Shown here one piece after another: positions 9,734 through 19,177 of a stretch of DNA of 31,776 bases. Source of the stretch: Anaerolineae bacterium (GTDB lineage Bacteria > Chloroflexota > Anaerolineae > JAAYZQ01); the NCBI GenBank assembly GCA_016926595.1, contig JAFGOG010000400.1:1-31776 (forward strand). The letters are read 5' to 3'. The stretch's first letter is position 1. Each line of letters opens with the position of its first letter. The position numbers and the translations under genes were made by a program. The notes beneath the pieces are model-generated. The model was not told the DNA's origin and searched no databases. It saw only the letters and a list, made by a program, of their open reading frames with translations.

Positions 9734-11733
9734 CGATTTTCCTGCTCAACTGCCGAATCGCCCTGGATACGCTGTCGAAAACGGCGGAGACGGTCGAGGA
9801 CGCGGGCCCAGAAAGTCGCCTGTGCGTTCATGGCGTCAATATCGGCCTTGATGCGATCTATTCCGTTCAGTTTTCCCTCCATCCGCCTGAGAGTGGTGCG
9901 AACTTGCGTGACATCGTGGCTGAAGGTCTGGCCCTGCTTGATCGTGGCCTTTACGGCGGCATCCAGTTGTCGGTGGAGTCCGTCGTACGTCTCAGTCATG
10001 GTCTCCAGATTAGAGATCGCCTTGGTATGTCGCGTCGTGACGTTCTCAATCGCTTGCAGTTGTCCATTTAGGCGATCCAGCACCTCATCCTGACGGCGGG
10101 TTACTTCTCCCTGAAGGTCTCGCGTGAGATCGCCGTCGACGGTCGTCACAATCTGGCGAATGATCTGCCTAGACAGTTCATTGGCTGCGTACAGCGGATC
10201 GCAGCTCGATCCAAGACCACAGTCCCATTGGAACGACGCGAGCAAGGGCTGCAAATCGGCGAGCCGCACCTGTAGAACACGCAGCTTATTGTCGAGCGCG
10301 GGTACCAGGAGCGCAGCCCAACCTGTCCGCGCCGGCAGCAGTTCGGCGGCCAACTTGTCCGCCGCGGTGCGACTGGGACGGATCGGAGGATAGAGCTCTG
10401 GGCGATGACCGCGAGGGACGAACAGATGCAAGTCGAGCCGAGCCCAGCCGGGCATAAGATCGAACCATGAATATGGCCCTTCAGGAGCATACTCTTGCAG
10501 ACGCAGTCCAAGGTCCGGACCACCTCGCTCGCCTATCGCGGTGGCCACAGTGAGGATGTGGATGACACGGTGGTCAGGGAAGAACCCAACGGGCAAACGG
10601 GCAGAGTCGAGCTTCATGTAGCGCAGAGCGCATAGATCTTCGGGCTGGTCCGACCAATCAAGGAGCAAACGGCGGAGTTGGTATGGAAAATCCGATTCGG
10701 CGCCATGGTATAGAAACAGAGGCTGCGGCGCAGCCTGCTGGTCTTCCTCTGGCCGTAATTCCTCTCTTATCGAATCGAGGGCCTTTTGCCGGGTCTCGAT
10801 CTCGGCCTCCAGCTCGCGGGCCCGGTTAAGCAGGCTGTAGTGGCGATCCTCCTTAACAAGCTTAAGCTGAAACTGGAACTTGAGAGGTGACTCACCAACC
10901 GGGTCGGAACGCATCTGCAGGGTTCGATGCTCGCCAACCTCAGGCCGGGCGATGTCAATGATCTCCCTGAATGATGGCTGGCCCTTCGGAACTTCGAGGA
11001 CTATGATTTGGGGCTCGTTTCGGCTCAACAGCACGAACCCGGATGTAAGTCCCCAATCGATCTTGCTCAAGCAAGCTTTAGGCAGCCACAAGGTGTACGG
11101 CCACTCCTGATAGATCTCAATCGGGCCGCTGCTGCCTAACCGCCACCAGGCCCGATCCGCGGCACGCAGCACCACTGGCATGAGATCGTCCATGGAGACA
11201 TCCCAGAAGAAACTGAACCCCGAATCGGGCGAGATGAAGCGCGGCACAATGGGCACCGCACGGATGCCCATGGCGAACACTTCGGTCAGAACCGCCAGGA
11301 CTACTTGGGCTTGGGCTTGGTCGCGGGCGCCAAGGAGACAACGAATCGTCTCTTCGAGAGGGGATACCGGGATACGCAAGGAGTGCCAGGTGGTTTCGGC
11401 CGAGAAAGATTCATACGCCTGTCTGATTTTACAAGGGTCGTGATAAGTCCAAGCCCAGGCTCCCTCCAGGCATTTCCATAAGGCGATCCCCTTGCCAGCC
11501 GGCGGGCCATTGACGACAGTCACAACCCACTCATACTGGCGGGTCAGGTGCTCAAACTGTTGGCGATCTCCGCAGATGGTCACTGGAAGAGCCCATCCTC
11601 CCCCGTCAACTGCAGTGACCTCGTGCGGGAAAAACCTCTGTTGCTGCCCGGCGCATAGATACAGCGCCTGGAACAGGTGATCGGGTTGCGCAAAGACGGC
11701 ATACATTGCTTTGTCATCTGTTTTCGCTGGCAT
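9730..11733 (-). CDS. Large protein with C-terminal coiled coil (667 aa), function unknown
   Basis: I chose ATG at 11733 because AGGAG (11739-11743) lies five bases upstream and only 23 bp separate it from the preceding stop. The frame could reach 11916, but that part overlaps the previous gene and has shadow-like composition. Residues 1-300 are a mixed alpha/beta region. A GPPAGKG at about 76-82 resembles a P-loop but is one residue short and lacks S/T, so I do not call it an NTPase. A short coiled coil at about 301-332 separates it from a second globular part (335-530). The last 135 residues are a long coiled coil ending in a basic, aromatic segment. It may bridge the cytoplasmic ATPases and the membrane proteins encoded after it (inference). 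Confidence 0.78.
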   Translation of the reverse strand: MPAKTDDKAMYAVFAQPDHLFQALYLCAGQQQRFFPHEVTAVDGGGWALPVTICGDRQQFEHLTRQYEWVVTVVNGPPAGKGIALWKCLEGAWAWTYHDPCKIRQAYESFSAETTWHSLRIPVSPLEETIRCLLGARDQAQAQVVLAVLTEVFAMGIRAVPIVPRFISPDSGFSFFWDVSMDDLMPVVLRAADRAWWRLGSSGPIEIYQEWPYTLWLPKACLSKIDWGLTSGFVLLSRNEPQIIVLEVPKGQPSFREIIDIARPEVGEHRTLQMRSDPVGESPLKFQFQLKLVKEDRHYSLLNRARELEAEIETRQKALDSIREELRPEEDQQAAPQPLFLYHGAESDFPYQLRRLLLDWSDQPEDLCALRYMKLDSARLPVGFFPDHRVIHILTVATAIGERGGPDLGLRLQEYAPEGPYSWFDLMPGWARLDLHLFVPRGHRPELYPPIRPSRTAADKLAAELLPARTGWAALLVPALDNKLRVLQVRLADLQPLLASFQWDCGLGSSCDPLYAANELSRQIIRQIVTTVDGDLTRDLQGEVTRRQDEVLDRLNGQLQAIENVTTRHTKAISNLETMTETYDGLHRQLDAAVKATIKQGQTFSHDVTQVRTTLRRMEGKLNGIDRIKADIDAMNAQATFWARVLDRLRRFRQRIQGDSAVEQENR

Positions 11734-11756
11734 GTGTACTCCTGTATACCTCCCGA

Positions 11757-13331
11757 CTAACGGATCTTGCGCGACAAGCCGTCGAGCACCAGGTCGAGGG
11801 CGTTGGTCCGCAGCGCTAGGAAAGAGGAATCGACATCCCGAACACGTACAGGACGCCAGGGCTTCGGATGCAACTCCAACGGCTCTTTCCCATTCGCATT
11901 TCGAATCACCTGGCACATGCTAGCCACCACGTGATCCTCCCCAGCTACGTCAACCAGGATGACATCCGAGATGCACTCGGCCAGGGCCGCCCCATCAGCC
12001 ATCCACGTCGGCGAGTCGTACGGTGATTCCGGGGTTGCGGCCGTCTGCATTGTGAATCCGAGCTCAGGTAGATCAGATGTGAGCAAACAGGCACACCACC
12101 AGCCGGCGAGGGTGGGCGCGTCCCATTTTAGGGAGTTGGGATCAATGGTCACCCAGTTGGAGCGGGTAAACAACTTGTTCAACACGACGCGGTTTGAGAG
12201 CGGACCATCTGACCCGGCTGCCTCCTTCCACCGTTTTCCCGACCGCTCCAGCCGATCCTGCGACAGGTCAGGCCTGCCGTTGTGCACGTGGAAGTTGACC
12301 TTCAGCCTGTGTAATGCTACCTGCCAATCGTCCAGCAACAGGCCGACAATCCCGCGCAGAGTCGAAGCGCCGGTCGCCCTGACCAATGGCGAGCGGGGAG
12401 CTGCCCCGGGCAAACACGTATGCTCGGAACCGAGGCCGGCGCGTCCATGGGCCCAACACAAGTGAACGTCGACGGGCGGCGGCGGAAGCGAAAGAACGGC
12501 ATCCGAGATTCGGGGATCGGTATGGTTCGCAGCTTTAAAGAGCCCATAGTCGTCCCAGGCCAGCGTAAGCAGCGAGATTGACCCGACGTAGGGATTCAGC
12601 ATGTCAAAGCCCTCGGGCGGCTTCAGGCTCAATTGCCGCTCCCGCTGGTGGCAAAGCTCGATGATCCGGCGCTCCTGGTCGGGCAGGATGGTGAGATCCG
12701 CCGCTTCCATGTAAATATGAGCGGCCATGTGGTCGAACGTTTCGGGCACAGGGGTGTGGCGGCTATCCTGGACACTGGACCACATGACAGCCGCTGGGGA
12801 AAGGCCTCTATCTTCCAGCGACCGGGAGAACCATTTCTGCCACAGCCCGGCATCCATGGCGCGGGCAGTCGTCCACACATTTTTGATTTTCGCGGCGGCA
12901 GAGGGATCTTGCCGCAGGGTGCGATAGGCTTCGGCCCACTGGTCCAGCTTCTCATCTTTACCACCGTCCCGGCGCCACACGTGGACCAGAAGCGGGAGCA
13001 AGTCCGGGGCGATGTCCGAATCAGAAGCCGGTTGACGACGCTGTAGGGCCAGGCACCGCCGGGCACGCCGGGCGAAACTGTCGAGCCAGTCATGGTAGGA
13101 CTCTATCTCGCGCGGAGCCGTACTGGTAAGGCGGCGAAACGGCGGTGGCTGAGACAGAGAAATCCCGACCATGGCCGACGTGTCGAGCAACAGAGGTAGT
13201 GGCAGCAGGCAGCCCCCCGTCGCCGCACGCTGCCCGAGATCGAGCACGCGCGGGATACCCCGATCGCTAAACCCAGTGCCATCCGTGGCGGCGAGAGCCG
13301 CCGATTGGACCAAGTCGTCAACCAGAGACAT
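11757..13331 (-). CDS. MoxR-adjacent protein of unknown fold (524 aa)
   Basis: ATG at 13331 lies 10 bp after the MoxR stop with AGGG upstream; the longer frame to 13502 overlaps MoxR and is rejected. MoxR ATPases are usually followed by a VWA-domain protein. Here a VWA-like first strand can be seen at residues 44-54 (PLPLLLDTSAM), but the DxSxS metal site would read D50-T-S52-A-M54, and I cannot find a convincing downstream T or D, so a MIDAS is at best degenerate. The same string also resembles the start of a PIN domain. The rest is mixed alpha/beta with several tryptophans and no membrane helix. By position it is the likely MoxR partner (inference); the sequence alone does not prove a VWA fold. 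Confidence 0.75.
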   Translation of the reverse strand: MSLVDDLVQSAALAATDGTGFSDRGIPRVLDLGQRAATGGCLLPLPLLLDTSAMVGISLSQPPPFRRLTSTAPREIESYHDWLDSFARRARRCLALQRRQPASDSDIAPDLLPLLVHVWRRDGGKDEKLDQWAEAYRTLRQDPSAAAKIKNVWTTARAMDAGLWQKWFSRSLEDRGLSPAAVMWSSVQDSRHTPVPETFDHMAAHIYMEAADLTILPDQERRIIELCHQRERQLSLKPPEGFDMLNPYVGSISLLTLAWDDYGLFKAANHTDPRISDAVLSLPPPPVDVHLCWAHGRAGLGSEHTCLPGAAPRSPLVRATGASTLRGIVGLLLDDWQVALHRLKVNFHVHNGRPDLSQDRLERSGKRWKEAAGSDGPLSNRVVLNKLFTRSNWVTIDPNSLKWDAPTLAGWWCACLLTSDLPELGFTMQTAATPESPYDSPTWMADGAALAECISDVILVDVAGEDHVVASMCQVIRNANGKEPLELHPKPWRPVRVRDVDSSFLALRTNALDLVLDGLSRKIR

Positions 13332-13341
13332 CGGTGCCCTG

Positions 13342-14658
13342 TCAGCGGTAGTAAGGTTGTGTTCCGGCCTGCACCTGGTTGGACAGATCGCTCTGCGCAC
13401 CCGGTGAGTCCCAGATGAACTCGAATACGCGCAGTTCGGCGCCGCCCGGCCCGCACACCACCTCGCTCTTGCCACTAAACCTATCGTCACACACCAGGGC
13501 ATGAGCGAGTGCGATCTTGTACAATGCCTTGACCTTACGTGGAGAGATGGTCCACGTGATCACTCCTGGTCGCATCGCTGTACCGCGTTGTTGAAGCGCA
13601 GTGGCCATGGTAATAAACGCTTTCCAGAATTTGTCCAGGTCCTCACGGCGAAAGAGACAGTGATCCAGTCCTGCTTCCTGTTCCAGGCAGCAGCGCCCCA
13701 ACAAAAGAAGATCGTTGATGCCAGGCATCTTGGCCGCGGGCGAGGAAAACCCTTCACCTGTGCCAAACTCTGCACCGGCACGCCCAATGGCCTTCCTGCT
13801 AGCCCTGGCCAACTGCGAAGCCTCTGGGCTCGGATCGCTGGTGCCGGACATATTTGGAACCAGGAGACGCACGGGAAAGCGATCCAGGAATGCATAGAGC
13901 GACTGAAAATCATCGGTCCCACTTCCCGCTCCATAGATGCCCGTACCAAAGCCTCCGGGCAGCTCGTTCGAGGCGCCGAGCAGGATGTGCAAATCGCTAT
14001 CGACCATGCCGCCCCAGCTAAAGTACTGCCGCTCCTGGGTGAGAGTGAGCAGGGTGTTGAGGATCGAAGAGGAAGCCTTGAAAATCTCGTCCAGAAAGGC
14101 TGCTCGGACGCCAGGACCTGTTAGCAAGCCTTGATTCACGCGCACGAGAACGCCCTGACGCAGCAACGAGATCTCGATGGGGCCAAAGAGCTCCTCCACC
14201 TGGGTAAACCGGCTGAGGAGATAGTGAAAGTACTTTGGGTTCTCTCTCTCCATCTCATCGCGCTCAAGCCAGTTCTCCCTGATTGCCTGTAGAGACTCGG
14301 CTCCATCCACGTGGCGAGGCAGGGTATCAGGCGGCTTGGGGGCCTCGAGCCCAAGCAGCTTGAAACAACGAACGGCCAGCTCGCTCTTGGCCACGCCCGG
14401 AGGGCCCAGAAGCAGCGCGTTTTCGCGCGCAATGAGGGTGGCTAACAGCCAATACACCACATCATCCAGTCCCTCATAGGTTCCGCACAACTCTGCGCGC
14501 ATGTTGCGCACTCGGGTGGCACAGGCACGTGCCCAGGTGATAGGGATGGGTTTGCCCTTTCCTTCTTTGTCTTTGCCCAGGATCTTTTTGGTCACGCCCA
14601 GAGACTGCCATTCCGGATCATCAGGTCCGATTTCCCACGGTTTTTTCAATGGTGGCAT
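13342..14658 (-). CDS. MoxR-family AAA+ ATPase (438 aa)
   Basis: ATG at 14658 is preceded by AGGAG. The AAA+ core carries Walker A GPPGVAKS at residues 85-92, a MoxR-type insert, Walker B AAFLDEI at 186-192, the helix SSILNTLLTLTQER that typifies MoxR/RavA proteins, sensor-1 asparagine N231 in LLGASNEL, and a candidate arginine finger in FLDRFPVR at 258-265. All catalytic residues appear intact. MoxR ATPases act as chaperone-like remodellers, normally on a VWA partner, as in RavA-ViaA or CbbQ-CbbO. An 80-residue N-terminal part precedes the core, and a C-terminal region after about 270 contains the helical lid. It lies in the middle of the operon among three further AAA proteins of a different clade. 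The family call is firm; the substrate is unknown. Confidence 0.93.
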   Translation of the reverse strand: MPPLKKPWEIGPDDPEWQSLGVTKKILGKDKEGKGKPIPITWARACATRVRNMRAELCGTYEGLDDVVYWLLATLIARENALLLGPPGVAKSELAVRCFKLLGLEAPKPPDTLPRHVDGAESLQAIRENWLERDEMERENPKYFHYLLSRFTQVEELFGPIEISLLRQGVLVRVNQGLLTGPGVRAAFLDEIFKASSSILNTLLTLTQERQYFSWGGMVDSDLHILLGASNELPGGFGTGIYGAGSGTDDFQSLYAFLDRFPVRLLVPNMSGTSDPSPEASQLARASRKAIGRAGAEFGTGEGFSSPAAKMPGINDLLLLGRCCLEQEAGLDHCLFRREDLDKFWKAFITMATALQQRGTAMRPGVITWTISPRKVKALYKIALAHALVCDDRFSGKSEVVCGPGGAELRVFEFIWDSPGAQSDLSNQVQAGTQPYYR

Positions 14659-14682
14659 GTGTCACTCCTGACTGACAAGGCT

Positions 14683-15249
14683 CTACGAAGAGGTATGGGT
14701 AATAGTAGAGCTATGACCAGAACCTTCTGTTACCTCTTCCTTGACCAGGTTCTGTGCGTCCACCTGTACGTCAAGCTCATTCTTGGCCAAGCTAACACTG
14801 ACAGAGCGATCCAACACCTGCGCTGCCAGGTCGAGGAAAATGCGATGGTCAGTTTCAGGACAGGGGCTGCTTTCCAAGTCGGCGACAAAATCCGTGCCGA
14901 GCTCACCGAACAGGCTCTGGAGCCAATCGCTGACTGCCAAGAGGAGTTCGTTATGCCTGTCGGCGGTAAAGTCGTACAGCTCCGGTCGGCCTTCTTCTCG
15001 GCGGCCCTCAAACTGCACGTTAAAACACATCTGACCCAGCTTTTCGCCAGGCTGGATACTGATGCAAATCCGGCCTGCGCCCTCCGGGATGGCGGCACGG
15101 ACTTTCCTATCCTCGATAGTGCGGTTCACCAGCTCTGGTCGTGATAGACAGCCATCTGGCTGGTAGACGACCCCTGATGCCTCCTCTTCCTTCGTCGCTT
15201 TCCGTTTGGAATAGACGACCTTACTGTCGACCTGGATCCTTGCGGTCAT
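14683..15249 (-). CDS. Small conserved-looking hypothetical protein (188 aa)
   Basis: ATG at 15249 follows a strong GGGAGGTGA ribosome site, and the gene fits a tight 20/24-bp spacing on each side. The first 90 residues look beta-rich and basic at the start (ARIQVDSKVVYSKRK). Residues 95-165 are acidic and helical, and the tail is serine/threonine-rich. No membrane helix, signal peptide or catalytic motif is visible. It is encoded between the 169-aa protein and MoxR, so it is probably a subunit or adaptor of the AAA+ assembly (inference). I do not recognise the family. Confidence 0.75.
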   Translation of the reverse strand: MTARIQVDSKVVYSKRKATKEEEASGVVYQPDGCLSRPELVNRTIEDRKVRAAIPEGAGRICISIQPGEKLGQMCFNVQFEGRREEGRPELYDFTADRHNELLLAVSDWLQSLFGELGTDFVADLESSPCPETDHRIFLDLAAQVLDRSVSVSLAKNELDVQVDAQNLVKEEVTEGSGHSSTITHTSS

Positions 15250-15269
15250 GCATCACCTCCCTGTCACCT

Positions 15270-15779
15270 CTAGGGTGCATAATAGGCATTAATACGCAGC
15301 GTATAGCTATTCGCCTCACGCTGGTAGACTTGCTGCTCCACAGACTGCTGCACCATTGACCTCTGCCCGACGAACTGCTGCAGCCGCTCCGAGATGCGAT
15401 TGGCCATGGCGACCGCCAATAAGTTGTTGACCTTGCGAGTCGCACCAGCATAGAGTGCCTGTACGCGGGGATTGGTGCTGCCAGCACTGAGATCGGTTCC
15501 CTGCAATGCGTACTCGAGCATGCCAATCGATCCAGACAACTGCAGAATGATCGGCTCGCCATTTACCGTCGTCTGGTAGCGGTCTTCTCCCACCCGTCGC
15601 CAGTCGAGTAGGGCTGCGGCCTCCCCGCCCAGCCCGGGCCGGATGGTATCCAACTCGGACAGGGTCTTCTTCAACAGGCATGCCCCCCCTTGACCCAGAA
15701 CCTGGGCGATTGGAACAACTTGTGTGCCTTTCACGCGGTAAATGGTGGGCTCGATATGGATCGCTGTATTGCACGACAT
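15270..15779 (-). CDS. Small hypothetical protein (169 aa)
   Basis: ATG at 15779 follows one of the strongest ribosome sites in the operon, AAGGAGG at 15787-15793, suggesting this small protein may be made in larger amounts than its neighbours. It has no signal peptide or membrane helix. The sequence reads as beta-strands in the first half (YRVKGTQVVPIAQVLGQGG) and helices in the second (residues about 108-155, including QQFVGQRSMVQQSVEQQ), ending in an aromatic YTLRINAYYAP. High predicted translation and small size would suit a repeated structural subunit, but that is a guess. Family not recognised. Confidence 0.75.
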   Translation of the reverse strand: MSCNTAIHIEPTIYRVKGTQVVPIAQVLGQGGACLLKKTLSELDTIRPGLGGEAAALLDWRRVGEDRYQTTVNGEPIILQLSGSIGMLEYALQGTDLSAGSTNPRVQALYAGATRKVNNLLAVAMANRISERLQQFVGQRSMVQQSVEQQVYQREANSYTLRINAYYAP

Positions 15780-15794
15780 ATAACGTCCTCCTTA

Positions 15795-17492
15795 CTACTT
15801 GGGCGGCTGCCTTGTGCTGCCTTCAGACACCCGCTTCCAGTAACGCTGCATCCGTTTGACATCCTCAGCGCCAGGCTGTGCCCCGGATGCGGTGATCAGC
15901 AACCGCATCGCGGCCTCGATGTCTCGCGGCGCATAAAGATTGTCGTCAATCCTGCGCCGCTCGTCTGGGGTAGAAACGGCCTTCTCGGTGTCGACGATCG
16001 GCCGCATAAACAGCGTGACCAGGCTGTCCTGGATCTCATCAGTCAACACCAGGCCATAGGATTGGGCGATAGACGATACAATCTGGCCTACTTGGTCGGG
16101 ATCCAGGGGATAGGGAATGCGCATGTGAAGGGGCAGCCGCGATTTGGCAGCGCGATCCAGGCTTTCGTAGCGATTTGTGGTAAGAATGACCAGCACTCCC
16201 TCTGGCTGCCGGCCGAACCCCTGTAGTTCTTGCAGGAAGGCATTAACGATGCCCCGCTCCGCACTCGACACACTGCCCGCCACACTGCCACGATCGGGCA
16301 ACAGATCATCTGCGTCGTCAAGGACCACCACACATGGCGCAGCCCGGCGGGCAGATTGGAACAACTCTCGGACCAGTCTTTCAGTCAGTCCCCAATCCGG
16401 CCGCTTGAGATCAGCCGCACTTACCTGCCGGATGGGCAACGAGATCGATTTCGCGATCCAGCGCGCCAGGCGTGATTTGCCTGTGCCAGGGGGCCCCCAC
16501 AAAATGATCCCCGGCGGCAACCGGCGGATTTCGCGCAGACACTCATCTCGGGTCCCGGAAAAGTCCGCCCAACGTCGGAATGGGTCGATGGCATTCTGGC
16601 GGAGAAAGGTAATGACCTCAGGCTCAAAGCCAGTTGGATTACCACTAGCATCCAGGTCGATGTCCGGGATCTTGTCGGGGTCGAGGAACTCGACTGTATG
16701 AGTGGCAGCCATAATCTCTTGTAGAATCTCACCCAGATCGCCGCTACTCATCCGTTCGGCCACTGAGTCCATGATCCTGACGGCCCGCAGCGGATCGGTC
16801 CAGCGCAAGCGCGACGCAAGCAGCCACGCCGCGCCGTCTGGCAGTTGCTTTCGATCGGCCAATAACATGCCTAACTTTCGGGGAATGATCCTGACGAACT
16901 GATTGGCGGGTATTTCATCCAGCCAGATTTTTTCGGCAAACGGCCGGCTGATCGGCTCAGGCAGTTCGCCGGCATCCCGGTCGCTCATGCCCAGGACAAC
17001 CCCCGAACGGGTGCTCTCGGTCACGTAGAGCAGGGCCGTCTTGGCTTCATCACTCGATAACATCCCTCCTCGTCCATCACCCAGCAGATCGAGGTTGTGG
17101 AATATGGCCATAGGGCGGGTATGGCGCCCCCGAGTGAACCAGGAGTGGATAATATCGAACATGCTGCGCGAGCTGAGCCAGATGTCGGAAGCCCGCTCTC
17201 CTAGAGCGGCGCCCCCACCCGATCCTGTTGGACCTGGCCCCGCGGGTTTGCCCAGCTCTGTCCAATCTCCTCCCACCTTTTGCTTGATCACCTCGGCAGC
17301 GGCATTCATGCAGTTACCGGGAAGATACACCAGGACGGAAAAATGCTGCCGCAGGCGCTCACAAACCCTTTCGAATGAGCCATCGGGACCACAAAAAGCC
17401 CGTTCAAACACGGCCTGGTTCCAATCCTCGGATCCTTTAGGTAATAGATCCGGATCGTCGGTGTGAAAGAGGTCGTTGATCGGTGTCGGCAT
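15795..17492 (-). CDS. Tandem AAA ATPase, degenerate N-domain plus classical AAA domain (565 aa)
   Basis: ATG at 17492 with AAGGAG nine bases upstream. Residues 45-205 have the strand pattern of an AAA domain but no Walker A lysine (SVLVYLPGNCMNAAAE); the Walker B-like strand is MAIFHNLDLL near 128-137. A second, classical AAA domain follows: GPPGTGKS at 333-340, Walker B VVVLDDAD at 388-395, and sensor-1 TTN at 438-440. In Walker B the usual catalytic glutamate is aspartate (LDDAD), which may slow hydrolysis, as in the D2 domain of NSF, whose Walker B is also D-D. The degenerate-plus-active layout matches the Ycf46-like ATPase encoded two genes upstream and the C-terminus of the 1622-aa protein, so the three are probably diverged paralogues that may form a mixed ring (inference). 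Confidence 0.9.
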   Translation of the reverse strand: MPTPINDLFHTDDPDLLPKGSEDWNQAVFERAFCGPDGSFERVCERLRQHFSVLVYLPGNCMNAAAEVIKQKVGGDWTELGKPAGPGPTGSGGGAALGERASDIWLSSRSMFDIIHSWFTRGRHTRPMAIFHNLDLLGDGRGGMLSSDEAKTALLYVTESTRSGVVLGMSDRDAGELPEPISRPFAEKIWLDEIPANQFVRIIPRKLGMLLADRKQLPDGAAWLLASRLRWTDPLRAVRIMDSVAERMSSGDLGEILQEIMAATHTVEFLDPDKIPDIDLDASGNPTGFEPEVITFLRQNAIDPFRRWADFSGTRDECLREIRRLPPGIILWGPPGTGKSRLARWIAKSISLPIRQVSAADLKRPDWGLTERLVRELFQSARRAAPCVVVLDDADDLLPDRGSVAGSVSSAERGIVNAFLQELQGFGRQPEGVLVILTTNRYESLDRAAKSRLPLHMRIPYPLDPDQVGQIVSSIAQSYGLVLTDEIQDSLVTLFMRPIVDTEKAVSTPDERRRIDDNLYAPRDIEAAMRLLITASGAQPGAEDVKRMQRYWKRVSEGSTRQPPK

Positions 17493-17526
17493 GTCAGCAT
17501 GCTCCTTTTCAGAAGCGCGTGTGATC

Positions 17527-19173
17527 TCAGTTTACCCGACTTACTGTCTCGCCCATCAATGGGGAGAGCAGGCTCGCCAGCCAGCTTTCCGCCAGCAATT
17601 CTCGAGGTGAGGGGCCCTGGTGGTTGGGATAGCGCAAAGGCAGCGCAATGGGCTGCTCCACGAACCGGGTGACCAGGGCGCGAGCGGAACCCTCAGGAAC
17701 GCCGGCTCCACGAGCGAGCGCCTTCGGCTCCAGGTCTTCAGGCAATTCCAACAGGTTCACCAGCGCAGTCCGAATCTCTTCCTTGCTCTGGTTGCCGAGA
17801 TTCTTCACGGCGCGGCTCAGCTTTTCTCCGATCAGAGTGTGTTGAAAGGCATCGAAACAGGCTCCATCCTCCCTGAACAGCTCGATGCGGGCAAAGGGCA
17901 GCGCCGTTCTGGACATAGCGCGCCACTCTTGGAGCATGACGGGCATGGAACAAGCCGCGACATGCCGCACTAGCAGATCGAGTAGGCGCACATGCACATA
18001 TAGCATGCCAGTAGGCTCGGTTCCTTGTGAGGCAAACAGCGAGGCCACACCCACAAGCCGTGCCCGATACTCTCTAACCCGGTCTTTGCGCAGCTTCTGA
18101 CAACGCTGCTCAGCCCGTTTCACGCGCCAACTGGCTCCTCTACCCCAACGGCCGCGACTGAGCCAGCACCACCAACGGCTCCACCATGAGGGCCTGGCTT
18201 TCAAGCGCTCGAGCTGATCCTCTGCCCGCAGCAGTTTTTCGAGTACCGGCGGCTCGCTGATTATAGCGGCGTGCAACGAGCGCGCCAGGTGTGAATACCA
18301 CAGATCCCGCGGCCACTGCCTGGTCTCGCGCGTTCCGCTCGACGATGAAAAGTGGATCAACCCCTCCAGGGCAGGGGCTTGAAGCCGCGGCCCGAGCAGG
18401 TCGAGATACGCCGTCAGCGTGATCGGGCTGTTGTCGATTAAAGGTTCCATCGCCCGCCGCCAATCCGCCGCTACTCTGGGCGCGTCAGGTGAAACGGCGG
18501 CAGCATAAGTCTCGAGAAAAGAAGCAGTGCGGAGACCACCGGGTTTCCGCTCGGTAGGGCAGGGGATAGCACGTCGCGGCAGCCGCTCGCGCAGGGTCAT
18601 GGCCAGGCGCTCGACGTGAAGGTGCAGGCACAGGGCGTCGCCCAAAAGGAAATCGCGATCGAGGATGTACGGAGCCAAGCTCAAGGGCGCTGCCGGCAGG
18701 GCCACCTGCCCTGTCCTGGTGGGCAATAAGGGCCTGGACACAACGGCATGCGGGCCACACGTGTCGAGAGTGTAGGCGTACAGGGTCCAGGCAACAGCTT
18801 TTATGGACACGGCCGTAAACTCGGCCGGAATATCCTCCCACAAGGGGGCGAACAAGCGGCCCAGGTACTCGATCACCTGGATGCTTAGCCAGGCCCGGCA
18901 GCGGATGAGGAGGAGGGGCAGCCTGGGCAGGTCGAGGGGTAATGTGGAAGTGAGATCGCCGCCCGGGGATAAAGCCGAGGGTGCCAGTGTGCCGGCCGCT
19001 CCCCCAAGCCACGACGGCCACGGTAGGGTCTGGACAAAGGCTCTCCACGGGTCCTCTGCCTCTTTTAGCCCCCACAGCCACCCAAGGTGGCCTCGAGTGC
19101 CTACAGGTGCGGTGATGGCGAGCTCCGCGGCTAGCTCCGGAAATGGTCCCCAATCCATAGCAAGCTTGCTCAT
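17527..19173 (-). CDS. Hypothetical protein with tryptophan-rich basic segment (548 aa)
   Basis: I chose ATG at 19173, four bases after the preceding stop at 19178; the frame also allows a start at 19239, overlapping the upstream gene by 62 bp and adding a very basic 22-residue lead. Neither start has a good ribosome site, so translation may depend on the upstream gene. The protein is mostly helical and leucine-rich. Residues 328-350 form an unusual tryptophan/arginine cluster (SWWSRWWCWL and RGRWGR) that could be a membrane-interfacial or nucleic-acid-contacting helix. A coiled-coil-like basic segment follows. No catalytic motif is recognised. Encoded between two AAA ATPases, it is probably their shared partner (inference). 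Confidence 0.72.
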   Translation of the reverse strand: MSKLAMDWGPFPELAAELAITAPVGTRGHLGWLWGLKEAEDPWRAFVQTLPWPSWLGGAAGTLAPSALSPGGDLTSTLPLDLPRLPLLLIRCRAWLSIQVIEYLGRLFAPLWEDIPAEFTAVSIKAVAWTLYAYTLDTCGPHAVVSRPLLPTRTGQVALPAAPLSLAPYILDRDFLLGDALCLHLHVERLAMTLRERLPRRAIPCPTERKPGGLRTASFLETYAAAVSPDAPRVAADWRRAMEPLIDNSPITLTAYLDLLGPRLQAPALEGLIHFSSSSGTRETRQWPRDLWYSHLARSLHAAIISEPPVLEKLLRAEDQLERLKARPSWWSRWWCWLSRGRWGRGASWRVKRAEQRCQKLRKDRVREYRARLVGVASLFASQGTEPTGMLYVHVRLLDLLVRHVAACSMPVMLQEWRAMSRTALPFARIELFREDGACFDAFQHTLIGEKLSRAVKNLGNQSKEEIRTALVNLLELPEDLEPKALARGAGVPEGSARALVTRFVEQPIALPLRYPNHQGPSPRELLAESWLASLLSPLMGETVSRVN

Positions 19174-19177
19174 TCCA

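Noticed and set aside
11490..11510. P-loop in the 667-aa protein (GPPAGKG)
   Set aside because: Too short for GxxxxGK[S/T] and followed by G rather than S/T; no Walker B found.
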